Positions 17,111 to 29,507 of a DNA stretch of 57,227 nucleotides are shown in pieces. The number at the start of each line of letters is the position of its first letter. Positions within the stretch are counted from its first letter, which is position 1. Source of the DNA: JAZDEY01 sp043808325 [NCBI: Candidatus Eiseniibacteriota bacterium] (GTDB taxonomy: Bacteria; Arandabacterota; Arandabacteria; Arandabacterales); contig JAZDEY010000061.1 of assembly GCA_043808325.1 (NCBI GenBank), positions 1 to 57,227 on the forward strand. Direction: 5' to 3'. The translations under genes were made by a program, and so were the position numbers. The notes beneath the pieces are model-generated. The model did no database searches and had not been told where the DNA came from. It saw only the letters and a list, made by a program, of their open reading frames with translations.

Positions 17111-19309
17111 CTATTCTTTGGCTTCGCCCTTGCACTTGGGACAATAAGCCTGGCCGCTCTTCTCACCCGATGTCTTGACGACCATTATGGGAAAGCCGCA
17201 GTCCGGGCATTTCTCACTCACGGGTTTGTCCCAGGTTGCGAACTTGCACTTGGGGTACGTCTGACATCCATAGAAGGTCCGGGCCTTCTTGGTCCTCTTC
17301 TCGATAAGTTCCCCGCCGCACAGCGGACACTTGATTCCAAGCGTGATGCGCGCAGTTCCCTTGCACTCAGGGTAGCTCTTGCAAGCGAGGAACTTGCCGT
17401 ATCGTCCGGTCCGCACCATCATCTCGCCGCCGCAGGTAGGGCAGCGCGCATCGGTAGAGACCTCCTCCTCTTCAAGAGGCTTGGTGGTCTTGCATTCCGG
17501 AAAACCCGAACATGCCAGGAACCTGCCGTGCCGCCCCCACTTCTTGACCATGGGGCTGCCGCACTTCTCGCATTTCTGATCCACCTTCTCTTCGAAAGAT
17601 ACCTTGAGTTCCTTCATTATCTTACTGGCGCTCTCAAGATCCTTGCTGAAAGGCTCGTAGAAATCGCCGATCACTTTCACCCATTGCTCCTGGCCTGATT
17701 CGATTCTATCCAGATCGGTCTCCATGCGGGCCGTGAAGCCCACTTCGAAGATATCCGGGAAAAGCTGGAGCAGGATTTTCACGACCGTCTTGCCGAGATC
17801 GGTGGGGACAAGCGCACCTTTGTCCTTCTCGACATAGCACCTCTCAAGGATCGTACCCACGATAGAGGCGTAGGTGCTGGGTCTTCCGATGCCCTTGTCT
17901 TCCAGCTCCTTTATCAGACTAGACTCGGTATAACGTGGCGGAGGCTGGGTCTCATGCCGCACCGCATCGAGATTCTCCAGCGAGAGCGGCTCTCCCACCT
18001 CGAGCGGCGGAATTCGGCGTTCCTCATCCTCCGGTTTCTCACCGTATACCTTAAGGAACCCATCGAACTTCATCACCGATCCCGTCGCCCTGAACAGATA
18101 TGGGCCTCCCACTATGTCGACCGAGGTCACATCGTAGACCGCCTGGGTCATCTGGCTTGCAACGAACCGTTCCCAGACCAGCCTGTACAGCTTTGCCTGG
18201 TCCTTTGTGAGAAAACCTGCCACTGCATCGGGTGTTCTTCGTATGTCGGTCGGACGGATTGCTTCGTGGGCATCCTGAGAACTCTTGGACTTGCGGAACT
18301 TGGTCGCCTTCCCCGGAATGTACTTCTCGCCGTAAGCGGATGCGATGAAACCCCTCGCCTCGTCGCAGGCATCGCGCGCCACCCTCACCGAGTCGGTCCT
18401 CATATAGGTTATGAGGCCCACGGGTCCTTCCACACCGAGTTCGATGCCTTCGTAGAGCGCCTGCGCAACGGTCATGGTCTTGCGGGCGCTGAAACCTATG
18501 CGTCTTGCGCCATCCTGCTGGAGAGTGCTGGTGATATATGGAGGCTTTGGGCTGCGCCGCTTCTCTTTTCTTTCGATCCTGCCGACGACGAAACTCTGAG
18601 CCTTAACATCATCCCTGGTCTCGGCTGCTTTCTCCAGGTTATCGAGCTCGGGCTTGACCCTGCCGATCTTCTCGAGGATCGCCTTGAGAAGATCTCCCCC
18701 GGACGACTTGAACTCGGCTTCAATCGTCCAATACTCCCGGGGAACAAACCCTGCAATCTCCTCCTCGCGCTCGCAGACGAGCCTCAGGGCGACCGACTGA
18801 ACCCGGCCCGCACTTGTCCGCCGATGAACCACCTTCCACAGAAGGGGGCTCACCAGATAGCCAACCAGTCTGTCAAGGACTCGCCTCGCCTGCTGAGCGT
18901 CCACCTTATGCATATCGATGCTGGTGGGATTCTCGAAGGCCTCTCGGATCGCGCGCTCGGTGATCTCATTGAAGATCACGCGCTTTATCCTGAGCTGGTC
19001 TCTGTCGAGAAGGCTAGCCAAGTGCCAGGCTATCGCCTCACCCTCGCGGTCCATGTCAGGTGCGAGGTAAACATCCTGCGCCTCGGCGGCCGCGGCCTTC
19101 AATTCCTTTACCACCTTCCTCTTACCGCTTATCACAACGTAGCTCGGCTTGAAGTTCTCCCCAATCTCCACCCCGAGCTTAGCGGTGGGAAGATCGCGCA
19201 CGTGCCCCATGCACGCCTTGACCGAAAACGACGGGCCCAGAAAGCGGTTGATGGTCTTGGCTTTGGCCGGAGACTCGACTATCACTAAGGATTTCGACTT
19301 AGAACCCAT
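17111..19309 (-). CDS. topA: DNA topoisomerase I
   Basis: Type IA topoisomerase that relaxes negative supercoils. The Toprim domain begins KSLVIVESPAKAKTI and holds the acidic APDMDREGE (83-91). The active-site tyrosine is Tyr302 in GLITYMRTDSVRVA. The C-terminus carries four Cys4 zinc ribbons in a row, three with the topoisomerase pattern (CxxCG...FLACxxxPEC) and a last one ending YCPKC. Length 732 is normal for an enzyme with this tail. It is flanked by the DUF494 gene and trmFO. Confidence 0.96.
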   Translation of the reverse strand: MGSKSKSLVIVESPAKAKTINRFLGPSFSVKACMGHVRDLPTAKLGVEIGENFKPSYVVISGKRKVVKELKAAAAEAQDVYLAPDMDREGEAIAWHLASLLDRDQLRIKRVIFNEITERAIREAFENPTSIDMHKVDAQQARRVLDRLVGYLVSPLLWKVVHRRTSAGRVQSVALRLVCEREEEIAGFVPREYWTIEAEFKSSGGDLLKAILEKIGRVKPELDNLEKAAETRDDVKAQSFVVGRIERKEKRRSPKPPYITSTLQQDGARRIGFSARKTMTVAQALYEGIELGVEGPVGLITYMRTDSVRVARDACDEARGFIASAYGEKYIPGKATKFRKSKSSQDAHEAIRPTDIRRTPDAVAGFLTKDQAKLYRLVWERFVASQMTQAVYDVTSVDIVGGPYLFRATGSVMKFDGFLKVYGEKPEDEERRIPPLEVGEPLSLENLDAVRHETQPPPRYTESSLIKELEDKGIGRPSTYASIVGTILERCYVEKDKGALVPTDLGKTVVKILLQLFPDIFEVGFTARMETDLDRIESGQEQWVKVIGDFYEPFSKDLESASKIMKELKVSFEEKVDQKCEKCGSPMVKKWGRHGRFLACSGFPECKTTKPLEEEEVSTDARCPTCGGEMMVRTGRYGKFLACKSYPECKGTARITLGIKCPLCGGELIEKRTKKARTFYGCQTYPKCKFATWDKPVSEKCPDCGFPIMVVKTSGEKSGQAYCPKCKGEAKE

Positions 19310-19369
19310 GCAAGAACCTTCCTTCGATCATGCTGAGGATAAGCCGGGAGGCACCAAAAAGCAAGAGAA

Positions 19370-19849
19370 CTAGTGCGGAGCCGACCCCTCGGCTTCGTTG
19401 CGCCAGGAGATCAGCCCGGGGCGGAAGCCCGGAATCCCCTCCAGGATTATGGAGGGCACTATGCGCTTGACATCGTTGAGCTCGACCATCTCGCCACAGG
19501 AATACATCGCCCGATCGATCACTTCCTCTATCTGAAGATTGTCGAGGAGCCCAAGCTGGCTCAGCTGGAGGATGTAGCCATAGGCTGCCGGCGTGATCAG
19601 GCTTCGCTCAAAATCGTTGAGCACCCTCACTGTGCCCATTGACTTGTGGGTGCGGATTATCCTGCCGTCTTCGAAGAAGCTTTCATCTACGGTGTGATAC
19701 AGCCACATGAATGCGGTGTTAATCTCCTGAGCGTTATAGCCGACTGCCATCAGCGACCGCGTTATGCTCTCGACCGTCTCCGATCTCGCTTCGCTATCTA
19801 CAAGTCTATCTACAATGGCGATTATTATCTCAACGAGCCGCTCATCCAT
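19370..19849 (-). CDS. DUF494 (Smg-like) protein
   Basis: A 159-residue helical protein resembling the Smg/DUF494 family: MDERLVEIIIAIVDRLVD at the start, GYNAQEINTAFMWL in the middle and ITPAAYGYILQLSQLGLLD after. Smg-family genes are commonly found next to topA, as here; the function is unknown. It lies about 60 bases upstream of topA and 85 bases downstream of secA in the same direction. There is no signal peptide or membrane segment. Confidence 0.85.
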   Translation of the reverse strand: MDERLVEIIIAIVDRLVDSEARSETVESITRSLMAVGYNAQEINTAFMWLYHTVDESFFEDGRIIRTHKSMGTVRVLNDFERSLITPAAYGYILQLSQLGLLDNLQIEEVIDRAMYSCGEMVELNDVKRIVPSIILEGIPGFRPGLISWRNEAEGSAPH

Positions 19850-19934
19850 GATTACCTCGCTATGATTTTCTGGCGAATGTTAGGGTAACACAACACCCTG
19901 CCGAATGCAAGCTCTTATGGACTGCGATCGCGAC

Positions 19935-23273
<3,339 letters not shown>

Positions 23274-23293
23274 TTGGCGTCACTCCGACTCTC

Positions 23294-23322
23294 AATCTAT
23301 CAGAACCGGTCAATGGAGGCAA
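23294..23322 (-). promoter_or_regulatory. Probable promoter of secA
   Basis: The minus strand has TTGCCT (23317-23322), a 17-base spacer and TAGATT (23294-23299), placing a transcription start about 13 bases before the secA start codon at 23273. The short leader includes GGAGTGACGCC as ribosome site. The boxes each differ from consensus at two positions. Confidence 0.4.
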
Positions 23323-23337
23323 GCACTTGAATAGCAA

Positions 23338-23365
23338 ATCCCGGTTGGCTGGCGCCCACCGGGAT
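23338..23365 (-). terminator. Probable terminator of the cold-shock gene
   Basis: An 8-bp perfect stem, ATCCCGGT with ACCGGGAT, encloses a 12-base loop downstream of the csp stop codon. On the minus strand it is followed by TTGCTATT, which is only partly U-rich, so it may act weakly or with Rho. Confidence 0.5.
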
Positions 23366-23416
23366 CGCCGCTGCTTGAGAAATCGTATAGTTAATTAATA
23401 ACTTAACGACTAACTC

Positions 23417-23617
23417 TTACAACTTGACTACTTTGGTTGCCTGGGGTCCCTTTTCTCCCTGCTTTATCTCGAACTCGACTTCCTGTCCCTCGGACAGCGT
23501 CTTGAAGCCTTGATCTTCGATAGCGGAATAGTGGACGAACACGTCAGGCCCGTTCTCTTGCTCAATGAAGCCGTAACCCTTGGATTCATTGAACCATTTC
23601 ACTCTGCCACGTGGCAT
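23417..23617 (-). CDS. Cold-shock family RNA/DNA-binding protein
   Basis: A 66-residue single OB-fold protein that binds single-stranded nucleic acid. RNP1 is SKGYGFIEQ and RNP2 is DVFVHYSAI; the protein starts [11 protein letters not shown] like other CspA-type proteins. A strong GAAGGAGGG site precedes the ATG. It is a single-gene unit with its own strong promoter and a probable terminator. The untranslated leader is about 50 bases, shorter than that of E. coli cspA. Confidence 0.95.
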   Translation of the reverse strand: MPRGRVKWFNESKGYGFIEQENGPDVFVHYSAIEDQGFKTLSEGQEVEFEIKQGEKGPQATKVVKL

Positions 23618-23673
23618 TGCTTACTACCCTCCTTCTTGCATAGAGCAAAACTAGACCACACATTTACCTTGCG

Positions 23674-23702
23674 AATCTATAGCATCACCGTTTATATGTC
23701 AA
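23674..23702 (-). promoter_or_regulatory. Sigma70 promoter of the cold-shock gene
   Basis: Minus-strand TTGACA (23697-23702), 17 bases, TAGATT (23674-23679); the overlapping TATAGA at 15 bases is an alternative -10. The predicted start is about 50 bases before the ATG at 23617. Confidence 0.65.
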
Positions 23703-23735
23703 GAGATTTGTTCGCCGCTGGCGCGCCGAACGCGA

Positions 23736-24347
23736 TCAGGCCTGAATGATACGGGTCAGCACCATGGCAACCCCTGAGATTATGGGTACCGCGAAGTTAT
23801 CATCGATCGGAAGCGGCAACGCCTCAACCAGGGCTCCGACCACGGCACCGGCAACTATGGTGGAGTGCGAGAGCCCCTGCGCGAAGAGACTCACGCCCGC
23901 GTTCAGGCAAGTCCCGACCGCCACAAACGCCAATGTTCCCTCCAACGTTTTCCGGCCGAAGATTCTTATCCTGCCGAAGCGCTTTCCCACGAGCGCCGCA
24001 GCGGTATCGCCGGCTATCAGCAGACACAGGGCGGCAACCGCTATGGCCTTCGGAAAGAGGAATACGGTGAGCACGGAGGCAATCAAGAGACAAGTGGACC
24101 CAAGTAGGTTTCCCCTTTCGTCGGGTCTCATTATCGCGCCAATCAGGCCGTGGATGAAGCCTCTCAGGATCGGTTCGTTGAGTCGGAACATGTCAATCAC
24201 CACGCCGAAGATCATCGCACCCACCAGGATCGCTTTGCCCTGGGCCTCGCTCGGATAGAAGAGATAACCCAAAGGCACGATCAGCGCCAATAGGTGAAAG
24301 GCCTTGCGCCGCTTCTCCGATTCGTAATCGCCGTGGATCCCGTTCAA
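23736..24347 (-). CDS. SEC59/DGK1/VTE5-family membrane lipid kinase
   Basis: A polytopic membrane protein of about 203 residues. It resembles the CTP-dependent diacylglycerol/dolichol/phytol kinase family: an N-terminal ESEKRRKAFHLLAL, and the conserved LIAGDTAAALVGKRFG followed by KTLEGTLAF. These motifs bind the nucleotide in the family. Six or so hydrophobic segments are visible. TTG at 24347 is chosen as the start because GAGGGA stands upstream; ATG at 24398 is in frame but has only a weak site and would add a basic stretch. The lipid substrate cannot be told. It ends 34 bases upstream of the csp promoter. Confidence 0.72.
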   Translation of the reverse strand: MNGIHGDYESEKRRKAFHLLALIVPLGYLFYPSEAQGKAILVGAMIFGVVIDMFRLNEPILRGFIHGLIGAIMRPDERGNLLGSTCLLIASVLTVFLFPKAIAVAALCLLIAGDTAAALVGKRFGRIRIFGRKTLEGTLAFVAVGTCLNAGVSLFAQGLSHSTIVAGAVVGALVEALPLPIDDNFAVPIISGVAMVLTRIIQA

Positions 24348-24522
24348 GGTTCTGTCCCTCGCGCCCCTCCGGGGACGCAGCCGTTCGCGTACGGGCATTC
24401 TACCAGACGGGCAGCGGGTGTCAACCTAAGGTTCCCCGGTGCTGCGCGGTGGGGGTGCACCGTGGGAGCCGCCGCCGGTCCATGGTTCCAGCCGGCTGTA
24501 CGTGAGATATTCCACAAATACC

Positions 24523-24547
24523 TTGACATAAAGGCGTGCATTATAAT
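24523..24547 (+). promoter_or_regulatory. Possible promoter for the structured RNA
   Basis: On the plus strand a perfect TTGACA (24523-24528) and a perfect TATAAT (24542-24547) occur, but only 13 bases apart, which is too short for normal sigma70 use. The pairing TTGACA with the less perfect ATACAA (24546-24551) at 17 bases is possible. Confidence 0.35.
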
Positions 24548-24582
24548 ACAACTAAAGGGTAATCAGCGGAAAGCCGAATAGC

Positions 24583-24756
24583 GGGATCTCCAGCAGTTAG
24601 CGAAGAGGGTTCCCTGCTTGGAACGTGACTTCTCACGTGCTTGGACCGATCCTCGAGAGGAAAGACGCTTTCAGCGCCCCTAGGGTTCAGTAGTGGTGAG
24701 AGCACGTTCAGTGCAGCGGGGAACTCTATTTTTTCGCTCCTGCTCTCTCTACTCCC
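24583..24756 (+). ncRNA. Candidate rod-shaped structured RNA (6S-like architecture)
   Basis: The 401-base space between the lipid-kinase gene and the 3' end of guaA holds no credible gene, but its plus strand can form a long interrupted hairpin. Pairs from the outside in: AGCAG (24592-24596)/CTGCT (24740-24744), AGCGAA (24599-24604)/TTCGCT (24733-24738), TTCCC (24610-24614)/GGGAA (24719-24723), TGC/GCA, AACGTG (24622-24627)/CACGTT (24703-24708), CTCAC (24632-24636)/GTGAG (24696-24700), TGGACC/GGTTCA. A local hairpin ACGTGA-CTTC-TCACGT competes with the inner rod. Size, rod form with internal loops and purine-gene neighbours recall 6S RNA, but I see no diagnostic sequence match. A T6 run lies at 24729-24734. 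Confidence 0.33.
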
Positions 24757-26287
24757 ACTCGATGGTGCCGGGCGGCTTGGAGGTCACATCGTAGACCACG
24801 CGATTCACTTGTCTCACCGAGTTGACAATCCTCGATGATATTTTCTCAAGTACTTCCGGAGGAATCCTCGCCCAGTCGGCAGTCATCCCATCCAAGCTGG
24901 TGACCGCACGCAGCGCGACGACGAACCTATAGGTTCGCCTGTCTCCCATCACCCCAACGCTCCTAACGGGAAGCAGCACGGCAAAGGCCTGCCAGATCCT
25001 CGAATACAATCCGGCCTTTTTGATCTCATCGATGAATATGGCGTCGACGTCCTGTAGGATCTTTACCCGAGAGGCGGTCACATCCCCTATCATTCTGACA
25101 GCAAGCCCGGGCCCCGGGAAGGGATGCCTTCCCAGTATGAAACCAGGGACGCCGACCAGCCTGCCAACCTCTCTAACCTCATCCTTGAAGAGCTCCCGCA
25201 GCGGCTCAACCAGGCGGAGGTGCATGCGCGCGGGCAGCCCCCCGACATTGTGGTGGCTCTTGATGGTGGCGGACGGTCCCCGCACCGATACGCTCTCTAT
25301 AACATCCGGGTAGAGCGTGCCCTGGGCCAGGTACCTAACCCCACCGATATCCTCGGCAACATCTTCAAAGACCCGGATAAACTCGCGCCCGATGATCTTC
25401 CGCTTATGCTCGGGTGATGACACCCCTTTGAGCTTGGAGAGGAACCTGCGGGATGCATCCACATATCTGAGACTTATGTCGCCCGCCCTGCAGAGCGTCT
25501 TCACATCATCACCCTCGTTCTTTCTCAAGAGACCGTTGTCCACAAAAATGGCCGTCAGCCTCTTCCCTACGGCCTGACTAACGAGCGTGGCTACTACCGA
25601 AGAGTCAACCCCGCCGCTCAAGGCACAGACGATGCGATCCTCGCCGACTGCCTCTCGGATGTTCGCCACGGAATCCCGCACGAAAGACTTGAGGCTCCAG
25701 TCGCGGGACGCGCGGCAGAGACGCAGGGCGAAATTGCCGAGCACTTTGGTACCGTCATCGGTGTGTGAAACTTCAGGGTGGAACTGGACCCCCAGAATCA
25801 TGCCGTCGGGGCTCGCGAAAGCACAGTAGGGGGTGGACTCGGTGCGCGCGAGGACCTTCCAGCCCTTGGGAATCCTTACGGCGCGATCGGCGTGGCTCAT
25901 CCACACACGTATGTTGCGCCTCAGCCCGGCAAAGAGCGGGTGCCGGGCGATCACCGTGACCATGTGGCCGCCGTACTCTTCCTCGGGTGCCCGTTCGACC
26001 TTGCCGCCGAAGACCTGGGTTATCGCCTGGAAGCCGTAACAGATACCGAGAATGGGGACGCCAAGACCGAATATCTCCTTTGGGGGCATCGGGGCGCCTT
26101 GGTCGTAGACGCTCCTGGGCCCGCCTGTAAGGATGATGCCGCGGGGCTCGCGCGCGCGCAGCTCCTTGGGCGTAGTCCAGTACGGCAGAATCTCACAGTA
26201 GACACCGATCTCCCGGATTCTTCGAGCGATCAGCTGAGTGTATTGGGAGCCAAAATCCAGGACTATGATATGATTCTTGTGTTCCAC
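24749..26287 (-). CDS. guaA: GMP synthase (glutamine-hydrolysing)
   Basis: Converts XMP to GMP with glutamine and ATP. The N-terminal class I glutaminase has its nucleophile Cys83 in LGICYGFQA and the His/Glu partners in GVQFHPEVSH. The ATP pyrophosphatase domain has the PP-loop ALSGGVDSSV, and the C-terminal dimerisation domain ends KPPGTIEWE as usual. Length is 512. The start is GTG at 26287 with AGGAG upstream. It is last in the transcribed order purN-purC-purH-guaA. Confidence 0.97.
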   Translation of the reverse strand: MEHKNHIIVLDFGSQYTQLIARRIREIGVYCEILPYWTTPKELRAREPRGIILTGGPRSVYDQGAPMPPKEIFGLGVPILGICYGFQAITQVFGGKVERAPEEEYGGHMVTVIARHPLFAGLRRNIRVWMSHADRAVRIPKGWKVLARTESTPYCAFASPDGMILGVQFHPEVSHTDDGTKVLGNFALRLCRASRDWSLKSFVRDSVANIREAVGEDRIVCALSGGVDSSVVATLVSQAVGKRLTAIFVDNGLLRKNEGDDVKTLCRAGDISLRYVDASRRFLSKLKGVSSPEHKRKIIGREFIRVFEDVAEDIGGVRYLAQGTLYPDVIESVSVRGPSATIKSHHNVGGLPARMHLRLVEPLRELFKDEVREVGRLVGVPGFILGRHPFPGPGLAVRMIGDVTASRVKILQDVDAIFIDEIKKAGLYSRIWQAFAVLLPVRSVGVMGDRRTYRFVVALRAVTSLDGMTADWARIPPEVLEKISSRIVNSVRQVNRVVYDVTSKPPGTIEWE

Positions 26288-26335
26288 TCGACGCTCCTTG
26301 CGCGTGCAGCACCTGCCGCATGCCCTCCCACGATC

Positions 26336-27844
26336 CTAGTGCTTGAAGTGTCTAATAGACGTGAGGGCCATTGTCATACCCATCTTCTTGGCAGCATCGA
26401 TCACCTCTTCGTCCCGTATGCTCCCGCCGGGTTGAATCACCGCGCGGGCCCCGGCCCGGGCAGCAAGTTCCACGGAATCCGGGAACGGGAAGAAACCGTC
26501 GCTCGCCACCACGCTGCCCTCAAGACCATGCCCCGCGTCCTTGGCCTTCATAATGGCGATCCTGGTAGCATCGACACGGCTCGGCTGGCCCGCCCCGATA
26601 CCCAAGGTCCGCATGTCCTTGGCGAAGACGATGGCATTGGACCTGACATGCTTGGCAACCTTCCAGGCAAAAACAAGATCCTGAAACACGCTGTCGGTAG
26701 GCACGGGGCCGCTCACGAACTTGAGCTCGTCCCTGAAGAGAATATCGTCGCCAGCCTCGACGAGTACGCCGCCCAACGCAGAGCGCAAAAGCATCCGGCC
26801 CGCTCCCGAGGGCCGCAGCGCATCGGGAGGTACTGTCACCAGGCGTGCCTTCTTCTTAGCCAGAATCTCGAGGGCGGACGGATCAAAACCGGGGGCTACG
26901 ATACACTCCACAAAGCGTTTGGCCAGGAAGTCCGCGCATTCCACACCGAAATGGAAGTTGACGCCTATCACTCCACCGAACGCCGACACCGGGTCCGAGC
27001 CGTAAGCGTTCTCAAGAGCCGCGAGCCCTGTGTCGCCTTGGGCCACACCGCAAGGACCGACGTGCTTTACTACCACTGCCGCTCTCTCATCAAACTCCTT
27101 GAGCTGTTCGATCGCGCAGTCGATGTCCAGGATATTGTTATAGGAGAGCTCGCCCTTTATCACCTCGAACGCAGGATCGCAGATGGTTTTGAAGAAGCCT
27201 GCTTGCTGGTGAGGATTCTCTCCATACCGCAGATGCAGGCACCGGGTAAGACCTAGGAGCAGCGATCCCTCACCCCAAGTCGGTTCGAGCAGGCCGAGAA
27301 TCCGCGCGTCATAGCTGCCGGTTCGGCGGATTGTGTCCCGGGCAAGTCTCAACCTCAGGGTCTCGTCCAGGGTCCCCTTGAGTTCCAGCTGGCCCGCAAC
27401 CTCATCATACCAGCCCGGATCGGGCACAGGGACACACCACCTGAAGTTCTTGGAAGCCGCTCGCGCCATCGCCGGGCCGCCGATATCTATGAAGGAAAGA
27501 TCCGTCTTGCGGCGGGCCTCGGGCAGCACATAGAAGTTGACCACCACCATATCGATCTTCTCATAGCCCAGAGCATCGAGTTCCTGCATATGCGAGGGAT
27601 TATCCCTGTCGGCGAGTATGCCCGCGTGTAACGCAGGGTGAAGCGTCTTTACGAGTCCCCCCAAGAGCTCTACCCTGCCGGTCAACTTGGAGGTCTCCTC
27701 GCATTCTACCCCGGCCTGCTTGAGATAGGCCGCCGTACCTCCACTCGCAATCATCCTCACTCCAAGGCACGCCAGCCGTCGTGCGAATGCATCAAGCCCG
27801 GTCTTCTCATGAACGCTAACGAGTGCGGTCCCTATCTCGCCCAT
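26336..27844 (-). CDS. purH: Bifunctional AICAR transformylase/IMP cyclohydrolase
   Basis: Carries out the last two steps of IMP synthesis. The N-terminal methylglyoxal-synthase-like cyclohydrolase domain (about 1-190) begins [15 protein letters not shown] and includes GGRVKTLHP-like text ([16 protein letters not shown]). The transformylase domain has the signature [14 protein letters not shown] and ends TSIRHFKH, as in nearly all PurH. Length is 502. It overlaps purC by 13 bases and precedes guaA by 48. Confidence 0.97.
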   Translation of the reverse strand: MGEIGTALVSVHEKTGLDAFARRLACLGVRMIASGGTAAYLKQAGVECEETSKLTGRVELLGGLVKTLHPALHAGILADRDNPSHMQELDALGYEKIDMVVVNFYVLPEARRKTDLSFIDIGGPAMARAASKNFRWCVPVPDPGWYDEVAGQLELKGTLDETLRLRLARDTIRRTGSYDARILGLLEPTWGEGSLLLGLTRCLHLRYGENPHQQAGFFKTICDPAFEVIKGELSYNNILDIDCAIEQLKEFDERAAVVVKHVGPCGVAQGDTGLAALENAYGSDPVSAFGGVIGVNFHFGVECADFLAKRFVECIVAPGFDPSALEILAKKKARLVTVPPDALRPSGAGRMLLRSALGGVLVEAGDDILFRDELKFVSGPVPTDSVFQDLVFAWKVAKHVRSNAIVFAKDMRTLGIGAGQPSRVDATRIAIMKAKDAGHGLEGSVVASDGFFPFPDSVELAARAGARAVIQPGGSIRDEEVIDAAKKMGMTMALTSIRHFKH

Positions 27845-28722
27845 GCGGGTCTCTCCCCCGTCATTCTCTCGAGAATGACCAGATAGCGCCGGCGCGCTTC
27901 CATGGCGATCTCAGGAGGCAGTTCAGGTGCCGGCGGATTCTTGTCCCAGCCGATCTTCTCAAGGTAATCCCGGACGAATTGCTTATCAAGATTGATGGGC
28001 CCGGGCGAGCCCGGCTCCTGAACCAGGAACCTCGATGAGTCAGGAGTGAAGATCTCATCGATCACGATGAGACGATCCCCAAGATGCCCGAACTCGAACT
28101 TGGTATCGACGATGGTTATGCCCTTGGTGTCGGCGAGCCGTCTCGCCTCCTCAAAGAGCGCGAGGCTCCTTTCCATTATGGCTCTGCCCAGGTCTTCGCC
28201 CAGGCTGCCAAACATCTCAACCACGGTGATGTTGCGGTCATGGCCCGCATCGGACTTGGTCGAAGGCGTGAAGATCGGCCGATCCAGCCGGGAATTGAGC
28301 CCAAGTCCACCCGGAAGATCCAGTCCCGCCACCTTTCCCGTCTGCACGTAGTCCTTCCAGGCCGAGCCCGCAAGGTAGCCCCGCACAATACACTCCATGT
28401 CGATTCGCCTGGCTTTCCAAACCAACATCGACCTGTCGCGCACCAGATCTCGGTGCTGCCGGACCTCAGGCGGGAAATCATCGACGCTGGTGCTTATCAT
28501 GTGGTGCGGGCAAAGGTGCTCAAGGCGACGGAACCAGAAGGCCGAGATCGCAGTGAGGCTCTTGCCCTTGTCCGGTATGCCCGTGGCCAACACATGATCG
28601 AAGGCCGAGATCCGGTCGGATGCAAGCACCAGGAGTTGTTCCCCCAGGTCATAGACGTTCCTGACCTTGCCCCTCGAGAACACCCTTAGCCCTGAGATAT
28701 CAACGCTTGTAAGGGTTTGCAT
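27832..28722 (-). CDS. purC: SAICAR synthase
   Basis: Joins CAIR with aspartate using ATP in purine synthesis. The ATG at 28722 is preferred to one at 28752 because AGGAG lies six bases upstream; this gives 296 residues starting MQTLTSVDISG. The protein shows GKVRNVYDLGE, the SAICAR signature IVDTKFEFG and DEIFTPDSSRF. Its length is that of the longer yeast-like SAICAR synthases rather than the 240-residue bacterial form. It overlaps the end of purN by 23 bases. Confidence 0.95.
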   Translation of the reverse strand: MQTLTSVDISGLRVFSRGKVRNVYDLGEQLLVLASDRISAFDHVLATGIPDKGKSLTAISAFWFRRLEHLCPHHMISTSVDDFPPEVRQHRDLVRDRSMLVWKARRIDMECIVRGYLAGSAWKDYVQTGKVAGLDLPGGLGLNSRLDRPIFTPSTKSDAGHDRNITVVEMFGSLGEDLGRAIMERSLALFEEARRLADTKGITIVDTKFEFGHLGDRLIVIDEIFTPDSSRFLVQEPGSPGPINLDKQFVRDYLEKIGWDKNPPAPELPPEIAMEARRRYLVILERMTGERPAWAR

Positions 28723-29350
28723 CAGGCACTCCTTCGGGCAGTATGATAACATGCCTACCTTCTATTCTGAGCCTTCCTTCACCGAAGAGTCGTATCGCCT
28801 CGGTGTAGATCTGGTGCTCTTCGCGGAGTATCCTCTCCGAGAGCGTATCCTCCGTGTCGCTCTCAAGCACGGGAACCACCGCCTGGACGATGATCGGCCC
28901 CGTATCCACGCCTTCATCGACGAAATGAACCGTGCATCCCGAATATCTGACGCCGTAGTTCAGAGCCTGCTTTTGCGAATGGAGCCCCGGAAACGAAGGC
29001 AGGAGTGCCGGGTGAATATTAAGGACACGCGATTTGAAATGGCGCACAAATCGAGAGCCTAGGATCCGCATGAACCCGGCCAGCGCAACCAGGTCGACAC
29101 CGCAAGCATCGAGGCTCTCGATCACTCCGGCCTCGGCCTCATCGCTCAACCGGCTCTTCCCGGGTCCCGGGTCAATGTAACGAGCCTCTATCCCTGCGTC
29201 GCGCGCCCGCTCCAGAGCGATTGCATACGCATTGTCGCTGATCACCACGACGATCTCCGCATCAAGCCTGCCTGCTCGGATCGAGTCTATGATGGCCTGA
29301 AGATTGGATCCTCGCCCCGAGGCCAGAACTCCTATCCTCAGCTTTGGCAT
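28700..29350 (-). CDS. purN: Phosphoribosylglycinamide formyltransferase
   Basis: Transfers the formyl group from 10-formyl-tetrahydrofolate to GAR. The ATG at 29350 is chosen because GGAGG stands ten bases upstream; TTG at 29359 is too close to it. The 216-residue product begins MPKLRIGVLASGRGSNLQ. The catalytic signature is recognisable in LNIHPALLPSFPG, with the following GCTVHFVDEGVDTGPII. It is first in the purine run. Confidence 0.95.
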   Translation of the reverse strand: MPKLRIGVLASGRGSNLQAIIDSIRAGRLDAEIVVVISDNAYAIALERARDAGIEARYIDPGPGKSRLSDEAEAGVIESLDACGVDLVALAGFMRILGSRFVRHFKSRVLNIHPALLPSFPGLHSQKQALNYGVRYSGCTVHFVDEGVDTGPIIVQAVVPVLESDTEDTLSERILREEHQIYTEAIRLFGEGRLRIEGRHVIILPEGVPDANPYKR

Positions 29351-29507
29351 CTTCCGCAAGCCTCCACTAAGATTCCCAATCTCCCGGTTCGAAGCGGAGT
29401 TCCTGACCGAGACCGAATTCCTTCATTCAGCCGCACTTGCCTGGGAGAAAGTTGCTCGGTACTGGTTCGGGATCACATTATCGGGGAATCCGAGGACAGG
29501 GTCAAGC

